From: Trueperaceae bacterium
GTDB lineage: Bacteria; Deinococcota; Deinococci; Deinococcales; Trueperaceae
Reading direction: 5' to 3'
DNA: 41,323 nt
Assembly: GCA_020431825.1 (NCBI GenBank)
Contig: JAGQHN010000024.1
Span: forward strand, 13,387 to 54,709
Part shown: positions 28,511 through 36,612 of the stretch, piece by piece
How the letters are laid out: every line of letters starts with the position of its first letter
Position numbering within the stretch: the first letter of the stretch is position 1
Position numbers and translations under genes: made by a program
Notes under the pieces: model-generated
What the model was told of the DNA's origin: nothing
The model's input: the letters and a program-made list of their open reading frames with translations, nothing else
Databases searched by the model: none

Positions 28511-29929
28511 CTACTTTAGGGAAGCAACCGTATCAGCAATCTTTTCAGACTCGAGCCTCTCCAAGTCTTTCACCAGGCACTCCTTTAAGCCTTTGACATA
28601 GCGTAAATCCTGACCCCAGAGAGTTTCATTCGCGAGTACAGCATCTACAACTTCTTCGGGACTCCCCTGTGACCAGACCGCTTGCCACCACTCGAGCACC
28701 TCGGCGTCATCCTTAACAGGTAAAGCTTCACCCTGCCAGCTGGCTTTATAAAAACGAATCAAACAGGCAAAAGCAAAGCAAATACGCTTTGGCACTTCCC
28801 CCTGGTTTTTGGTGTAGGCAAGCAGGCTCGGTAACAGACGAGTGCGGAATTTGCTGCTCGAGTTCAGCGCAATGGCACTTAGCTGATGTTTTAGGCTGGG
28901 GTTCTCAAAGCGTTTTAGGGTTGCGTTAGCAAAAGACTCGAGCTCTTCTCGAGCAACCTCCAGAGTTGGCAGTACTTCTTCAAAGAGCAAATTCTGAATG
29001 AAGGTTCTGAGTCCCTCATCCCGCATCACTTCATCAACCGTGCGGCGTCCACTCAGATAGCCCACAGGTACCATAGCCGTATGTGCCCCGTTCAAAATGC
29101 GCACTTTAATTTCCCGGTAAGGCTTTAAATCGTGGGTGAAGCTCACGTTCATAGCAGTTTCTGAGGTCGGGAATTCTTTTTTGACAAAGTCGGGCGCTTC
29201 GATAACCCAGCTATGGTAGGCCTCGCCTCTTACCAGTTGCTGGTCTGCAAACCCCATCTCTTGAAAGCGCGTTTCAGCATCTGCCGGAAAGCCCGTCACA
29301 ATGCGGTCAACCAGCGTATTACAAAAGGTATTTTCAAGGTCTAACCAGTGTTTAAAAGCGTCTCCCAGATGCCATAAATCGGCATACTTCAGGATAATAG
29401 TTTTAAGTACGCTGCCATTATCCTCAATAAGCTCGCAGGGCAAAATGATGCAACCTCTAAGCCCTGAGCGAAAGCGTTCAAATAAAAAATGGGTGAGTTT
29501 AGCAGGAAAACTTTGGGGGGGTGCATCCTCGAGTTTATCTTCTGCCCTGAAGCTTATACCGCTTTCGGTAGTATTGGAAAGGATAAAGCGAATTTGGGGC
29601 TCCTGGGCAAGCTCGAGAAAGGCAGCAAAATCTTCATAAGGGCTAAGGCTACGACTAATACAGCGAATCAGGCGCGTCTCCGTTTTTAGCTTGCCCGCCT
29701 CGCTGCTTTGCAGCTCCACATGGTAAAGCCCATCTTGCTTATCCAGATCAGCGTAACTGCCACCAGGCGTTGGTTTCACAATCACTACGCCAGCAGCAAA
29801 ATCAGTCTTTTCATTCAGGATGTCAATGGCCCAATCGGCAAACGCACGCAGAAAATTACCCGCGCCAAATTGCACGACTTTTTCAGGGTAGCTTGGCTTT
29901 GAAACTGTTGTTTTGTTAAGAGGTTGCAT
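28511..29929 (-). CDS. uxaB: Tagaturonate reductase (altronate oxidoreductase) family
   Basis: This mannitol-dehydrogenase-superfamily enzyme reduces D-tagaturonate to D-altronate with NADH. Residues 18-30 form the nucleotide-binding start (VVQFGAGNFLRAF). FILSNTTESGISF, GCIILPCELIEDNGSVLK, and DRIVTGFP followed later by KVRILNGAHTAMVPVGYLSG match UxaB. It has 472 residues, close to the E. coli enzyme (about 483). GGAG lies just upstream of ATG 29929. It is the last gene of the uxaA operon, 29 bases after the lactonase gene. The neighbouring altronate dehydratase supports the assignment. Mannonate or fructuronate reductase is a less likely alternative. Confidence 0.9.
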   Translation of the reverse strand: MQPLNKTTVSKPSYPEKVVQFGAGNFLRAFADWAIDILNEKTDFAAGVVIVKPTPGGSYADLDKQDGLYHVELQSSEAGKLKTETRLIRCISRSLSPYEDFAAFLELAQEPQIRFILSNTTESGISFRAEDKLEDAPPQSFPAKLTHFLFERFRSGLRGCIILPCELIEDNGSVLKTIILKYADLWHLGDAFKHWLDLENTFCNTLVDRIVTGFPADAETRFQEMGFADQQLVRGEAYHSWVIEAPDFVKKEFPTSETAMNVSFTHDLKPYREIKVRILNGAHTAMVPVGYLSGRRTVDEVMRDEGLRTFIQNLLFEEVLPTLEVAREELESFANATLKRFENPSLKHQLSAIALNSSSKFRTRLLPSLLAYTKNQGEVPKRICFAFACLIRFYKASWQGEALPVKDDAEVLEWWQAVWSQGSPEEVVDAVLANETLWGQDLRYVKGLKECLVKDLERLESEKIADTVASLK

Positions 29930-29958
29930 AAAAACTCCAGAACTTCAGGATAAGGCCG

Positions 29959-30795
29959 TTATAACACGTTCAGTCCATACCAATGAAGCGCATTTTCGCC
30001 TGAAATAGCAGTCTGCTCATCTTGTGATAAATGAGCAATATAATCTTGTGTCAAACGCATGACCTCTTTGTAAGACCCTGCAAGCGTGCAAACGGGCCAA
30101 TCTGAACCAAGCATCAACCGATTTACGCCAAAGGCCTCGAGCACCGTTTCCAGATAGGGCTCAAAGTCTGCCACCTGCCAGTTTTGCCAATCGGCCTCAG
30201 TCACCATACCCGAGAGCTTACAACTAACATTTGGAAATTTGGCTAGCTTTTTGAGGTGACTGCGCCAGGGCTCGAGCGCCCCATTTTTTATCAGCGGTTT
30301 GGAAATATGGTCAAGAATAAAGCGCTGCTCGGGAAACTTGGCAACCAGTTCGCAGGCTTCTTCAAGCTGATGATGCAGGGTCAGTAAGTCATAGCTCAGG
30401 TCAAAGTCTCGCAGTTTAGCAAGCCCTTTTTGAAAGCGCTCTTGCAGCATAAAGCCAGCTGCTTCTGCCTGAATAACATGGCGCACGCCTACAAATTTGG
30501 AGTGCTCTTTGAAGGGCTCGAGGCTCTCCTCCACCTTATCACTGCACAAATCCACCCAGCCCACCACACCTTTAATAAAAGAATGCTCGTCAGCTAAGTC
30601 AAGTAGCCACTGCGTCTCGATAAGGTTTTGTCTGGCCTGTACTGCAACGGAACCCGCAAAGCCATTTTCTTGTAAGAGTGGCAGCAAATCAGCCGGTAAA
30701 AAATCGCGTTTTAAGACGCTCATTTCGTCTGAAATCCAGTCGTACTCGGCAGCGTCATAGCGCCAGAAATGCTGATGGGTATCCAGTCTGAGCAT
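29959..30795 (-). CDS. Amidohydrolase-family sugar lactonase
   Basis: This 278-residue TIM-barrel hydrolase belongs to the group of L-fuconolactone and L-rhamnono-lactone hydrolases (COG3618). Metal-site motifs are visible as the N-terminal THQHFW, then FILDHISKP and the aspartate in LMLGSDWPVC. In context it would open the 1,4-lactone made by the adjacent aldo/keto reductase. The start overlaps the reductase stop by one base, implying coupled translation. The precise lactone (L-galactono-, L-fucono-) is inferred from neighbours. Confidence 0.85.
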   Translation of the reverse strand: MLRLDTHQHFWRYDAAEYDWISDEMSVLKRDFLPADLLPLLQENGFAGSVAVQARQNLIETQWLLDLADEHSFIKGVVGWVDLCSDKVEESLEPFKEHSKFVGVRHVIQAEAAGFMLQERFQKGLAKLRDFDLSYDLLTLHHQLEEACELVAKFPEQRFILDHISKPLIKNGALEPWRSHLKKLAKFPNVSCKLSGMVTEADWQNWQVADFEPYLETVLEAFGVNRLMLGSDWPVCTLAGSYKEVMRLTQDYIAHLSQDEQTAISGENALHWYGLNVL

Positions 30796-31754
30796 CAGGA
30801 GCCTTTAGGCACCGCGCCCGGGTCATTGTATTCGGGGCGGCCTTCGGTCCAGTGGCTATTATGTACGGGGGCAAGCAGAGTTTTTACTTCCTTAAGCAAT
30901 TCCTGATGAGTAGCATCCTCTAGCGTAGCCAGATTTTGCTTGACCTGTTCTACCGTATTCATCCCTACTAGCGTACTGCTCACATAGGGGTGCTGCAGCG
31001 CAAACTGCATGACTAAGCGGGCAAGATCGGCACCCTGCGCCTGACAAAGCGCTGCAGCTTCTCGTGCCTTTTGAATCACCTTTTTCGGCGCAGGATGCCA
31101 GTCAGGGGCGCCCTGCTGTGTAAGCGCCCGCATATGTAAAGGAGAGGCATTGATGAGTCCCAGTGCTTTTTCCTGAGCATAAGGGGTCAGAACATCATCC
31201 ATGGCGGTATCAAGCAAATTGTAGTGGCAGTAAGACAGGATAGCGTCAATTTCAGGAAAAGCCTCAGCAACCGTTTTTAAATGGTGCAAGGGATAGCCCG
31301 TAATGCTAATAGCCCGAACCTGACCTGAGGTTTTAAGCTCGAGCAAAGCAGGTAGGGTCTCACTGACAATCTGTTCCCGATCACCAAACTCGATGTCATG
31401 TACCTGCAAAAGGTCAATCCTGTCTGTTTCTAAGCGTCTGAGGCTTTCTTCAAGGGATTGTCTGACTCGAGGGGCAGAAAAATCAAACGTATTCTTGTCA
31501 TAACGACCGACTTTTGTCGCCAAAATAACTTTGTCACGAAAGCCTTTTAGCGCTTTGCCCAGCCGCTCTTCAGACAAACCTCGCCCGTAGTAAGGTGCTG
31601 TATCAAAATAGCTAATGCCCTGTTCAATCGCATAGTGAACGGCCCTTACACTTTCCTTTTCATCGGCTTCGCCAAATTCATTACCCAGTGGCGAAGCGCC
31701 AAAACCAATGATTGACAGCTCGAGCCCAGACTTTCCCAAAGACCGGTACTGCAT
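30795..31754 (-). CDS. Aldo/keto reductase, L-galactose dehydrogenase-like
   Basis: The 319-residue AKR probably oxidises a sugar to its 1,4-lactone with NAD(P). The catalytic tetrad is present: Asp and Tyr in FDTAPYYG, Lys in LATKVGRY and His in LQVHDIEFG. Several blocks look strikingly like plant L-galactose dehydrogenase: GFGASPLGNEFG, HDIEFGDREQIVSETLPALL, ILSYCHY and ASPLHMRALTQQGAPDWHPA. L-fucose or D-arabinose dehydrogenase is the main alternative. It is coupled by one-base overlaps to uxaA upstream and to the lactonase downstream. Confidence 0.85.
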   Translation of the reverse strand: MQYRSLGKSGLELSIIGFGASPLGNEFGEADEKESVRAVHYAIEQGISYFDTAPYYGRGLSEERLGKALKGFRDKVILATKVGRYDKNTFDFSAPRVRQSLEESLRRLETDRIDLLQVHDIEFGDREQIVSETLPALLELKTSGQVRAISITGYPLHHLKTVAEAFPEIDAILSYCHYNLLDTAMDDVLTPYAQEKALGLINASPLHMRALTQQGAPDWHPAPKKVIQKAREAAALCQAQGADLARLVMQFALQHPYVSSTLVGMNTVEQVKQNLATLEDATHQELLKEVKTLLAPVHNSHWTEGRPEYNDPGAVPKGS

Positions 31755-34435
31755 TAAAGCGAAACCCCTAACAAACCTCGACTGATTTGAAAATCAACAT
31801 TACCAGCAGCCAGCAGCTTTGGCGCCACCTGACCAGATAAGACCTGGGCAAGGGTCGCCAGCAGAGCTTCAGAACTCGTGAGCAAACTATCTATATCTTT
31901 AGAGTGGCGATTAAACAAAGCCTCATTATCAGTAAGCTGCACAACAGGCAACATCGGGTGGATTTGCTGAGGATGATCCGCCACATAGGCCAAAATCGTT
32001 TCAACCCCAGTAGCACCTAAACCTGTCAGGGTTTCGACCCAATGCGGTATCGGGCTTTCCATCACGTGAAAACCAGCTGCCCTCGCCATTTGACCATACG
32101 CCAGACTGGCTTTAGCGTCCTCAGGTAAAACAGTTTGGGTAAATGCGCCTGTTTTGAGTATCGTGCTATTTTCAGGGATGACAACGGTTCCCCCTGAGGC
32201 AACCACCTGACGGCAGAGCTTGGCCAGTATAGCGGCAGCATTTTCCGAGACTTCACCTGACGTCATCAATCCCAAACGCAGATCTTTTAGACTTCCTGTT
32301 GCCCTTGTTCTAGCTCCCTCTCTTTGAAACCGCTCGTTAAACCAGCGCTCGACTTTTTCTCTCGCCAGAGCGATGCCACCATCTAGCTGAATACTTGCCC
32401 AGCCATACTCGCCTGGGTCAAGATCAAGCTCCTGAATAGCGTGACGCATATAGTCATTATGGGTTTTCTCGCAACCGTGCTCGAGCAAAAAGGCGCTATG
32501 CACCGCTGGATGGGTCAGATAGCCCAAAAGGGTACGGGCATACAGTGCTTCTGACTCACCGCTGGAGACCCCACAGCCTTCAGTGTGTACCAGCGCCACA
32601 AACTGAGCTATACCCTCATCCTTACCCAGTTCCGTTTTATCCAGATGACTGGCAATCATGCGGCTAATCTGCCCAGAACAAAGGCTGGTCGGCAAGATAA
32701 GGGCTAGCTGGCGGCTACTTATCCCGCGCTCGGTCTGATAGCCTTCAAAACTAAATGTCGGTAAATTCGTTTCTGCTTTTACAGGTATAGGCTTGCCTGA
32801 GGGAAGCTCTCTTTGCTGCAAGGACTCGAGCTGACTAGCATCTTGCTGCTGCCAGTTACGCCAGAGCTGCAACTGGGCGTGCTGGGCTTTTTCACCCACC
32901 GTACGTTCACCAGACGCCACTCGAATCGTCAGGTCAAGGGTTTCCTTACCTAGTTCATCCATGGGTGTACCGTCAAGGTAGGCTCCAGCATTAACATCCA
33001 TATCTTTGTCCAGCAGTTTAAAGCGCTCACTGGTGGTTACAAACTTAAGGGTTGGCACAAACGGGAAATTGGTAATCGAGCCGTTACCCGTGATAAAGAA
33101 GATCAGGTTACAGCCTGAGGCAATTTGCCCGGCAATACTTTCTAAGTCATTGCCCGGACTATCCATAAAATAGAAACCACCATCTGGCATGCGCTCACCG
33201 TACTCGAGTGCTGCATCAAGTCTGAGTTCCGGGTCTTTTTTCATAGCTGCGCCGATAGACTTAAGCACAATGTTATAAAGCCCCCTCAGCTTATTACCCC
33301 CTGAGGGGTTTCCCTCAGCACTGGTTCCGTGCCAGGCAGCCCGCTCTTTAAAGCGCTCGACCATCATCAGAAATTTTTGGGCAGTTTCCAGATCTTTGAC
33401 TTTTTTAAGGATATAGGCTTCTGCCCCAATCAGTTCATCGGTCTCGGCAAGATTGGCAGCGCCACCATAGCGAATAATCTCTCTCGCTACCCAAGCTGCC
33501 AAAGGATTCCCTGAAACACCCGAAAAGGCATCTGACCCGCCACACTGGAGGGCAATTTTAAGTTCGCTGACGGGAATCTCTTGCCGTACGGCAGCGTTGG
33601 CAGGCTCGAGCCAGCCTGTGACTATCGTTTCAGCCTCGCCTAAGTGCTCACTAAAGTTTCCCTTTAAACTCATAAATGCGTGGGGCACGTCTGATAAAGA
33701 ATAGGTATGCTCTGATAAGTAAGCCTTTAGCCGCTCATTGGTAACAGCTTCATCTCCCCTATCCACACATAAAACCGCTGCAACATTTGGGTGAATAACA
33801 AAACCAGCCAGGGTGCGCAGAACCAGCTCTAAGTTATTGGGGTCTTCTTTTGTGCCGCCTTCAGTATGAGCCAGGGCAACCACACCATCGAGATTAGGAT
33901 AGGCCTCAAGCCTATCTTTAAACTTAGCCTCGAGTGCTTTGACAAAACTGCCTGTGAGTGAACTCGTGCCTAACAGAACAATAACATTGCGCGTACCCAC
34001 ACCTCGCACTGTGCTGCGCCGAAACCCCATAAAGTTTAAGGTTTCCCTATGGCGACTTAATTGCTCGGCTACTTTAAAGCTTGCTTCGTCAAGCTGATAA
34101 GGAACAATTTCATCTTTAAAATTAGCGCTTTCTGGCAAGTTCAGGCTCAGGCTTCTGGCTTTTAGGGTCTCGAGTGAACTCTCAGTACAAACATAGTCAC
34201 CTGGAGCTATTGTCTTAAGCGCACGTCCAAACGGCATACCCCAGGAAAGAAGCGTTTGCCCTTCTAAAATGGGCTGTATGGCAAAGCGGTGACCTTCTAA
34301 AACGGTGTGCTCGAGCTTAAAGGACTCGCCAGCAAGCTCAATTTCCGTTTGCGGCTCGAGCCTGCGCGTGGCGATGGCGACGTTATCGGTTTCAGCAGCT
34401 AATCTGGCGACATCCCAGAATTTATACTTTTCCAT
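31754..34435 (-). CDS. uxaA: Altronate dehydratase family protein with a repeated domain (893 aa)
   Basis: UxaA dehydrates D-altronate to 2-keto-3-deoxygluconate. An SAF-like N-terminal domain (about 1-95, KFWDVARLAAETDNVAIATR) is followed by the catalytic core (about 145-540), with HTEGGTKEDPNNLELVLRTL, LQCGGSDAFSGVSGNPLAAW and FFITGNGSITNFPFVPTLKF. Typical UxaA stops near 495 residues. Here about 350 more follow, and they repeat the core pattern (LVHTEGCGVSSGESEALYAR, LLGYLTHPAVHSAFLLEHGC versus LAGFVIHPNVAAVLCVDRGD). The extension looks like an internal duplication of the central domain. GAGG precedes ATG 34435. It is the first gene of a four-gene operon. A dehydratase for a related aldonate is possible. 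Confidence 0.85.
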   Translation of the reverse strand: MEKYKFWDVARLAAETDNVAIATRRLEPQTEIELAGESFKLEHTVLEGHRFAIQPILEGQTLLSWGMPFGRALKTIAPGDYVCTESSLETLKARSLSLNLPESANFKDEIVPYQLDEASFKVAEQLSRHRETLNFMGFRRSTVRGVGTRNVIVLLGTSSLTGSFVKALEAKFKDRLEAYPNLDGVVALAHTEGGTKEDPNNLELVLRTLAGFVIHPNVAAVLCVDRGDEAVTNERLKAYLSEHTYSLSDVPHAFMSLKGNFSEHLGEAETIVTGWLEPANAAVRQEIPVSELKIALQCGGSDAFSGVSGNPLAAWVAREIIRYGGAANLAETDELIGAEAYILKKVKDLETAQKFLMMVERFKERAAWHGTSAEGNPSGGNKLRGLYNIVLKSIGAAMKKDPELRLDAALEYGERMPDGGFYFMDSPGNDLESIAGQIASGCNLIFFITGNGSITNFPFVPTLKFVTTSERFKLLDKDMDVNAGAYLDGTPMDELGKETLDLTIRVASGERTVGEKAQHAQLQLWRNWQQQDASQLESLQQRELPSGKPIPVKAETNLPTFSFEGYQTERGISSRQLALILPTSLCSGQISRMIASHLDKTELGKDEGIAQFVALVHTEGCGVSSGESEALYARTLLGYLTHPAVHSAFLLEHGCEKTHNDYMRHAIQELDLDPGEYGWASIQLDGGIALAREKVERWFNERFQREGARTRATGSLKDLRLGLMTSGEVSENAAAILAKLCRQVVASGGTVVIPENSTILKTGAFTQTVLPEDAKASLAYGQMARAAGFHVMESPIPHWVETLTGLGATGVETILAYVADHPQQIHPMLPVVQLTDNEALFNRHSKDIDSLLTSSEALLATLAQVLSGQVAPKLLAAGNVDFQISRGLLGVSL

Positions 34436-34483
34436 TCAATCCTCTTTTGGCTCGTCTTTGGCCATTTCAAATAGACTTGACCT

Positions 34484-34503
34484 GGATTATTGGCAATAAA
34501 TCC
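34484..34503. promoter_or_regulatory. Imperfect palindrome upstream of the uxaA operon
   Basis: GGATTATTGGCAATAAATCC is an imperfect 20-base palindrome in the divergent gap between uxaA and the methyltransferase gene. It lies 49 bases before the uxaA start. It could be an operator for a sugar-acid regulator. On the minus strand a TATGAT lies further upstream, near 34531-34536. No regulator gene is adjacent, so the call is weak. Confidence 0.25.
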
Positions 34504-34610
34504 AAGCACGCTTGTCCCTTAGTTTTCCTATCATAACGCTCTCTTTTTGATTACAATGAATTTGCCCATTTCAAAATAAAACCGTAGGTGCTTAAGCCTT
34601 GCTTCTTTGC

Positions 34611-34616
34611 TATGCT
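34611..34616 (+). promoter_or_regulatory. -10 box for a leaderless methyltransferase message
   Basis: TATGCT ends 6 bases before ATG 34623, and no ribosome binding site is present. The spacing equals that of the CoA-transferase promoter. No clear -35 is seen. Confidence 0.4.
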
Positions 34617-34622
34617 TATGAC

Positions 34623-35417
34623 ATGAATGCTAAAGATGAGGGCTCGAGCCTGCCCGAACATGTTGCAGTGAACCGTTCCTACTGGGATGCTATGGCCTCT
34701 GATTGGATTAGCGCCGGTGAAAGGAGCTGGAAACAGGATGAACCAAGCTGGGGCATCTGGGCTCTGCCCGAGTCTGAACTTAAGCTTTTGCCAGAAACGA
34801 TGCAAGGAATGAAAGCTATTGAGCTTGGCTGCGGCACAGCCTATGTCAGTTGCTGGATGGCAAGACGAGGCGCAGACATTGTCGGCATAGATAATTCTGC
34901 CGAGCAACTTAAAACTGCCAGACGTCTTATGACCGACTATGGTCAAAATTTCACCTTCATTCATGGAAATGCCGAAAACGTACCCTACCCGGATGCGTCG
35001 TTTGATTTTGCCATCAGTGAATATGGCGCTGCCATCTGGTGTGACCCCGAGCGCTGGATTCCTGAAGCCCATCGTCTGCTTAAGCCCGGCGGTCAGTTAG
35101 TGTTTTTAGGTACCCATCCATTAGCTATTGTCGCCACACCCGAAAATGGCGATGACTGTGATACTCAGTTTCACCGCTCTTACTTTGGTATAGGCAAACA
35201 GGACTGGCGCGAAGTTGACATAAACCCGGGAGGTATCGAGTTTAATCTCACCCATTCAGCCTGGCTTAAACTCTTTCGGGACACAGGTTTTGAAGTGATT
35301 GATTACCTCGAGTTGCAAGCACCCGCCCAGTTTGCTGAAACCAAGTTTTCTATTCCTGGAGACTGGGCACACCGCTGGCCTTCGGAACAGGTTTGGAAAT
35401 TGAAGAAACTTGACTAA
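34623..35417 (+). CDS. Class I SAM-dependent methyltransferase
   Basis: The 264-residue protein has the Rossmann-fold methyltransferase motifs: AIELGCGTAYVSCWMARRGA (motif I, SAM binding), the acidic GIDNSAEQL, HGNAENVPYPDASFDFAISE and the post-motif HRLLKPGGQLVFLG. The substrate is unknown. The N-terminal segment (VNRSYWDAMASDWISAGERS) and the ending are typical of the ubiquinone/menaquinone-like methyltransferase superfamily (Methyltransf_11) without specifying function. I chose ATG 34623. The TTG at 34599 would add eight residues across the -10 box. It converges on sqdX with a 4-base overlap of stop codons. Confidence 0.85.
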   Translation: MNAKDEGSSLPEHVAVNRSYWDAMASDWISAGERSWKQDEPSWGIWALPESELKLLPETMQGMKAIELGCGTAYVSCWMARRGADIVGIDNSAEQLKTARRLMTDYGQNFTFIHGNAENVPYPDASFDFAISEYGAAIWCDPERWIPEAHRLLKPGGQLVFLGTHPLAIVATPENGDDCDTQFHRSYFGIGKQDWREVDINPGGIEFNLTHSAWLKLFRDTGFEVIDYLELQAPAQFAETKFSIPGDWAHRWPSEQVWKLKKLD

Positions 35418-36559
35418 TAAACACTTGGTGGGTCAAAGCGTCTATGCACCGACCTTGCCAGCTCATAAAATCCTATCAGCTTCTCTGTAGAGGCGCGCCA
35501 GCTCCACTTTTCCATGTCGGCTCTGGCCGCTTTAGCATACTGATCGCGCAAAGTCTGATTAAAGAGCAGGGTCTCTACCTTTTCAGTCAAATCGGCTAAG
35601 TCACCTGGTGTAAATAGCAGGCCCGTTTTTCCATCAGCAATAGCGTCCGGCAAACCTCCGGCTCTGGCACCTACGGCAGGCACACCCGAAGCCATCGCCT
35701 CCATTGCTACAAACCCAAGCGTTTCGGTATCACTGGGAAAGACAAAAAGATCAGCACTGGCATAAGCCTGGGCTAATTCTTTGCCGGTCATGTAGCCCAT
35801 AAAGGTTGTGTTCGTATCTTTAAAACGGTCTTTTAGATACTCTTCAGCTGGACCAGACCCTACAATGGCAAGCCTTGACCCCTCGAGTTGAGAAATAGGA
35901 GCATAGAGCCAGTCGAGCCGCTTTTCATGCGATAAACGACCGACATAGAGCATAAGCGGCGCATTTGGGTGACCCTCAGATAAACGTTCACGCATTCCTA
36001 AAGAATAATTATCTGGGTGATACGTCTCGGTATCGACAGCTTTAGGCCAGAGCCTGACACGCTTGATACCCAGACCTTTCGCAGAACCCACCATTGGCTG
36101 ACTGGTACACAAATTCAGGTGAGCCTGATTATGCACATCTCGTAAGAAAATCTTTGAAATCGGACTTAAAAACTCGAGGTTTAAGTGCTTAACGTACTGG
36201 GTAATGTCAGTGTGATAACTCGCCAGAAGCGGCAGGTTGCGCTGCTTGGCAATTGCCGTGCCCCATAGTCCTAAAACAACTGGATTTACCACATGAACAA
36301 TATCAGGCTGAAACTTGTCCAGCTCTCGCCCCAGACGAGGTCTGGGCATACCCAGCTTTAATTCTGGATACCAGGGTTTAAAGGAAACGCCTGGCACATT
36401 TATAACTTTATGCCCTTTGTACTCTTTGGGCGGGTCGTGTGGCGCAAAGATAATCGCTTCGTGTCCAAGAGGCTCGAGCTGATCTAAGGTTCTAACAATA
36501 CGAGTAACCACACCATCAATCTTGGGTAAAAAGGTTTCAGTAAAATAAGCTATGCGCAT
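35414..36559 (-). CDS. sqdX: GT4 glycosyltransferase, probable sulfoquinovosyltransferase SqdX
   Basis: In sulfolipid synthesis this enzyme transfers sulfoquinovose from UDP-sulfoquinovose to diacylglycerol. The 381-residue protein starts MRIAYFTETFLPKIDGVVTR, as in SqdX/SQD2 and related GT4 diacylglycerol glycosyltransferases. It has HVVNPVVLGLWG, SYHTDITQYVKHL and LYVGRLSHEKRLDWLYAPIS, plus the nucleotide-sugar motif FVFPSDTETLGFVAMEAMAS. Its specificity is supported by sqdB directly upstream. A mannosyltransferase for phosphatidylinositol-type lipids is the main alternative. I chose ATG 36559. ATG 36580 lies in the loop of the preceding hairpin. The AGGGG ribosome site lies within that hairpin's stem. 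Confidence 0.85.
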   Translation of the reverse strand: MRIAYFTETFLPKIDGVVTRIVRTLDQLEPLGHEAIIFAPHDPPKEYKGHKVINVPGVSFKPWYPELKLGMPRPRLGRELDKFQPDIVHVVNPVVLGLWGTAIAKQRNLPLLASYHTDITQYVKHLNLEFLSPISKIFLRDVHNQAHLNLCTSQPMVGSAKGLGIKRVRLWPKAVDTETYHPDNYSLGMRERLSEGHPNAPLMLYVGRLSHEKRLDWLYAPISQLEGSRLAIVGSGPAEEYLKDRFKDTNTTFMGYMTGKELAQAYASADLFVFPSDTETLGFVAMEAMASGVPAVGARAGGLPDAIADGKTGLLFTPGDLADLTEKVETLLFNQTLRDQYAKAARADMEKWSWRASTEKLIGFYELARSVHRRFDPPSVY

Positions 36560-36561
36560 TA

Positions 36562-36593
36562 AAAAGCCCCTACAACTCATTGTAGGGGCTTTT
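36562..36593 (-). terminator. Intrinsic terminator after sqdB, adjoining the sqdX start
   Basis: A perfect 14-bp stem (36562-36575 with 36580-36593, GC core GCCCCTACAA) and a 4-base loop is followed on the minus strand by TTTTT. This is a strong terminator 19 bases after the sqdB stop. It ends two bases before the sqdX ATG. It would therefore stop read-through and also hide the sqdX ribosome site (AGGGG) in its stem. Confidence 0.85.
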
Positions 36594-36607
36594 ACAGTTT
36601 CTGTCTA
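36579..36607 (-). promoter_or_regulatory. Candidate sqdX promoter overlapping the terminator
   Basis: TAGACA (36602-36607), a 17-base spacer and TACAAT (36579-36584) form a near-consensus promoter. Its -10 lies inside the terminator stem. An RNA starting about 7 bases downstream would lack the 5' arm of the hairpin, leaving AGGGG free 8 bases or so before ATG 36559. The functional reading is inference. Confidence 0.55.
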
Positions 36608-36612
36608 ATCGA

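Noticed and set aside
34551..35072. 173-codon minus-strand frame over the methyltransferase
   Set aside because: The plus strand encodes clear SAM-methyltransferase motifs; the antisense product looks unstructured and has no family features.
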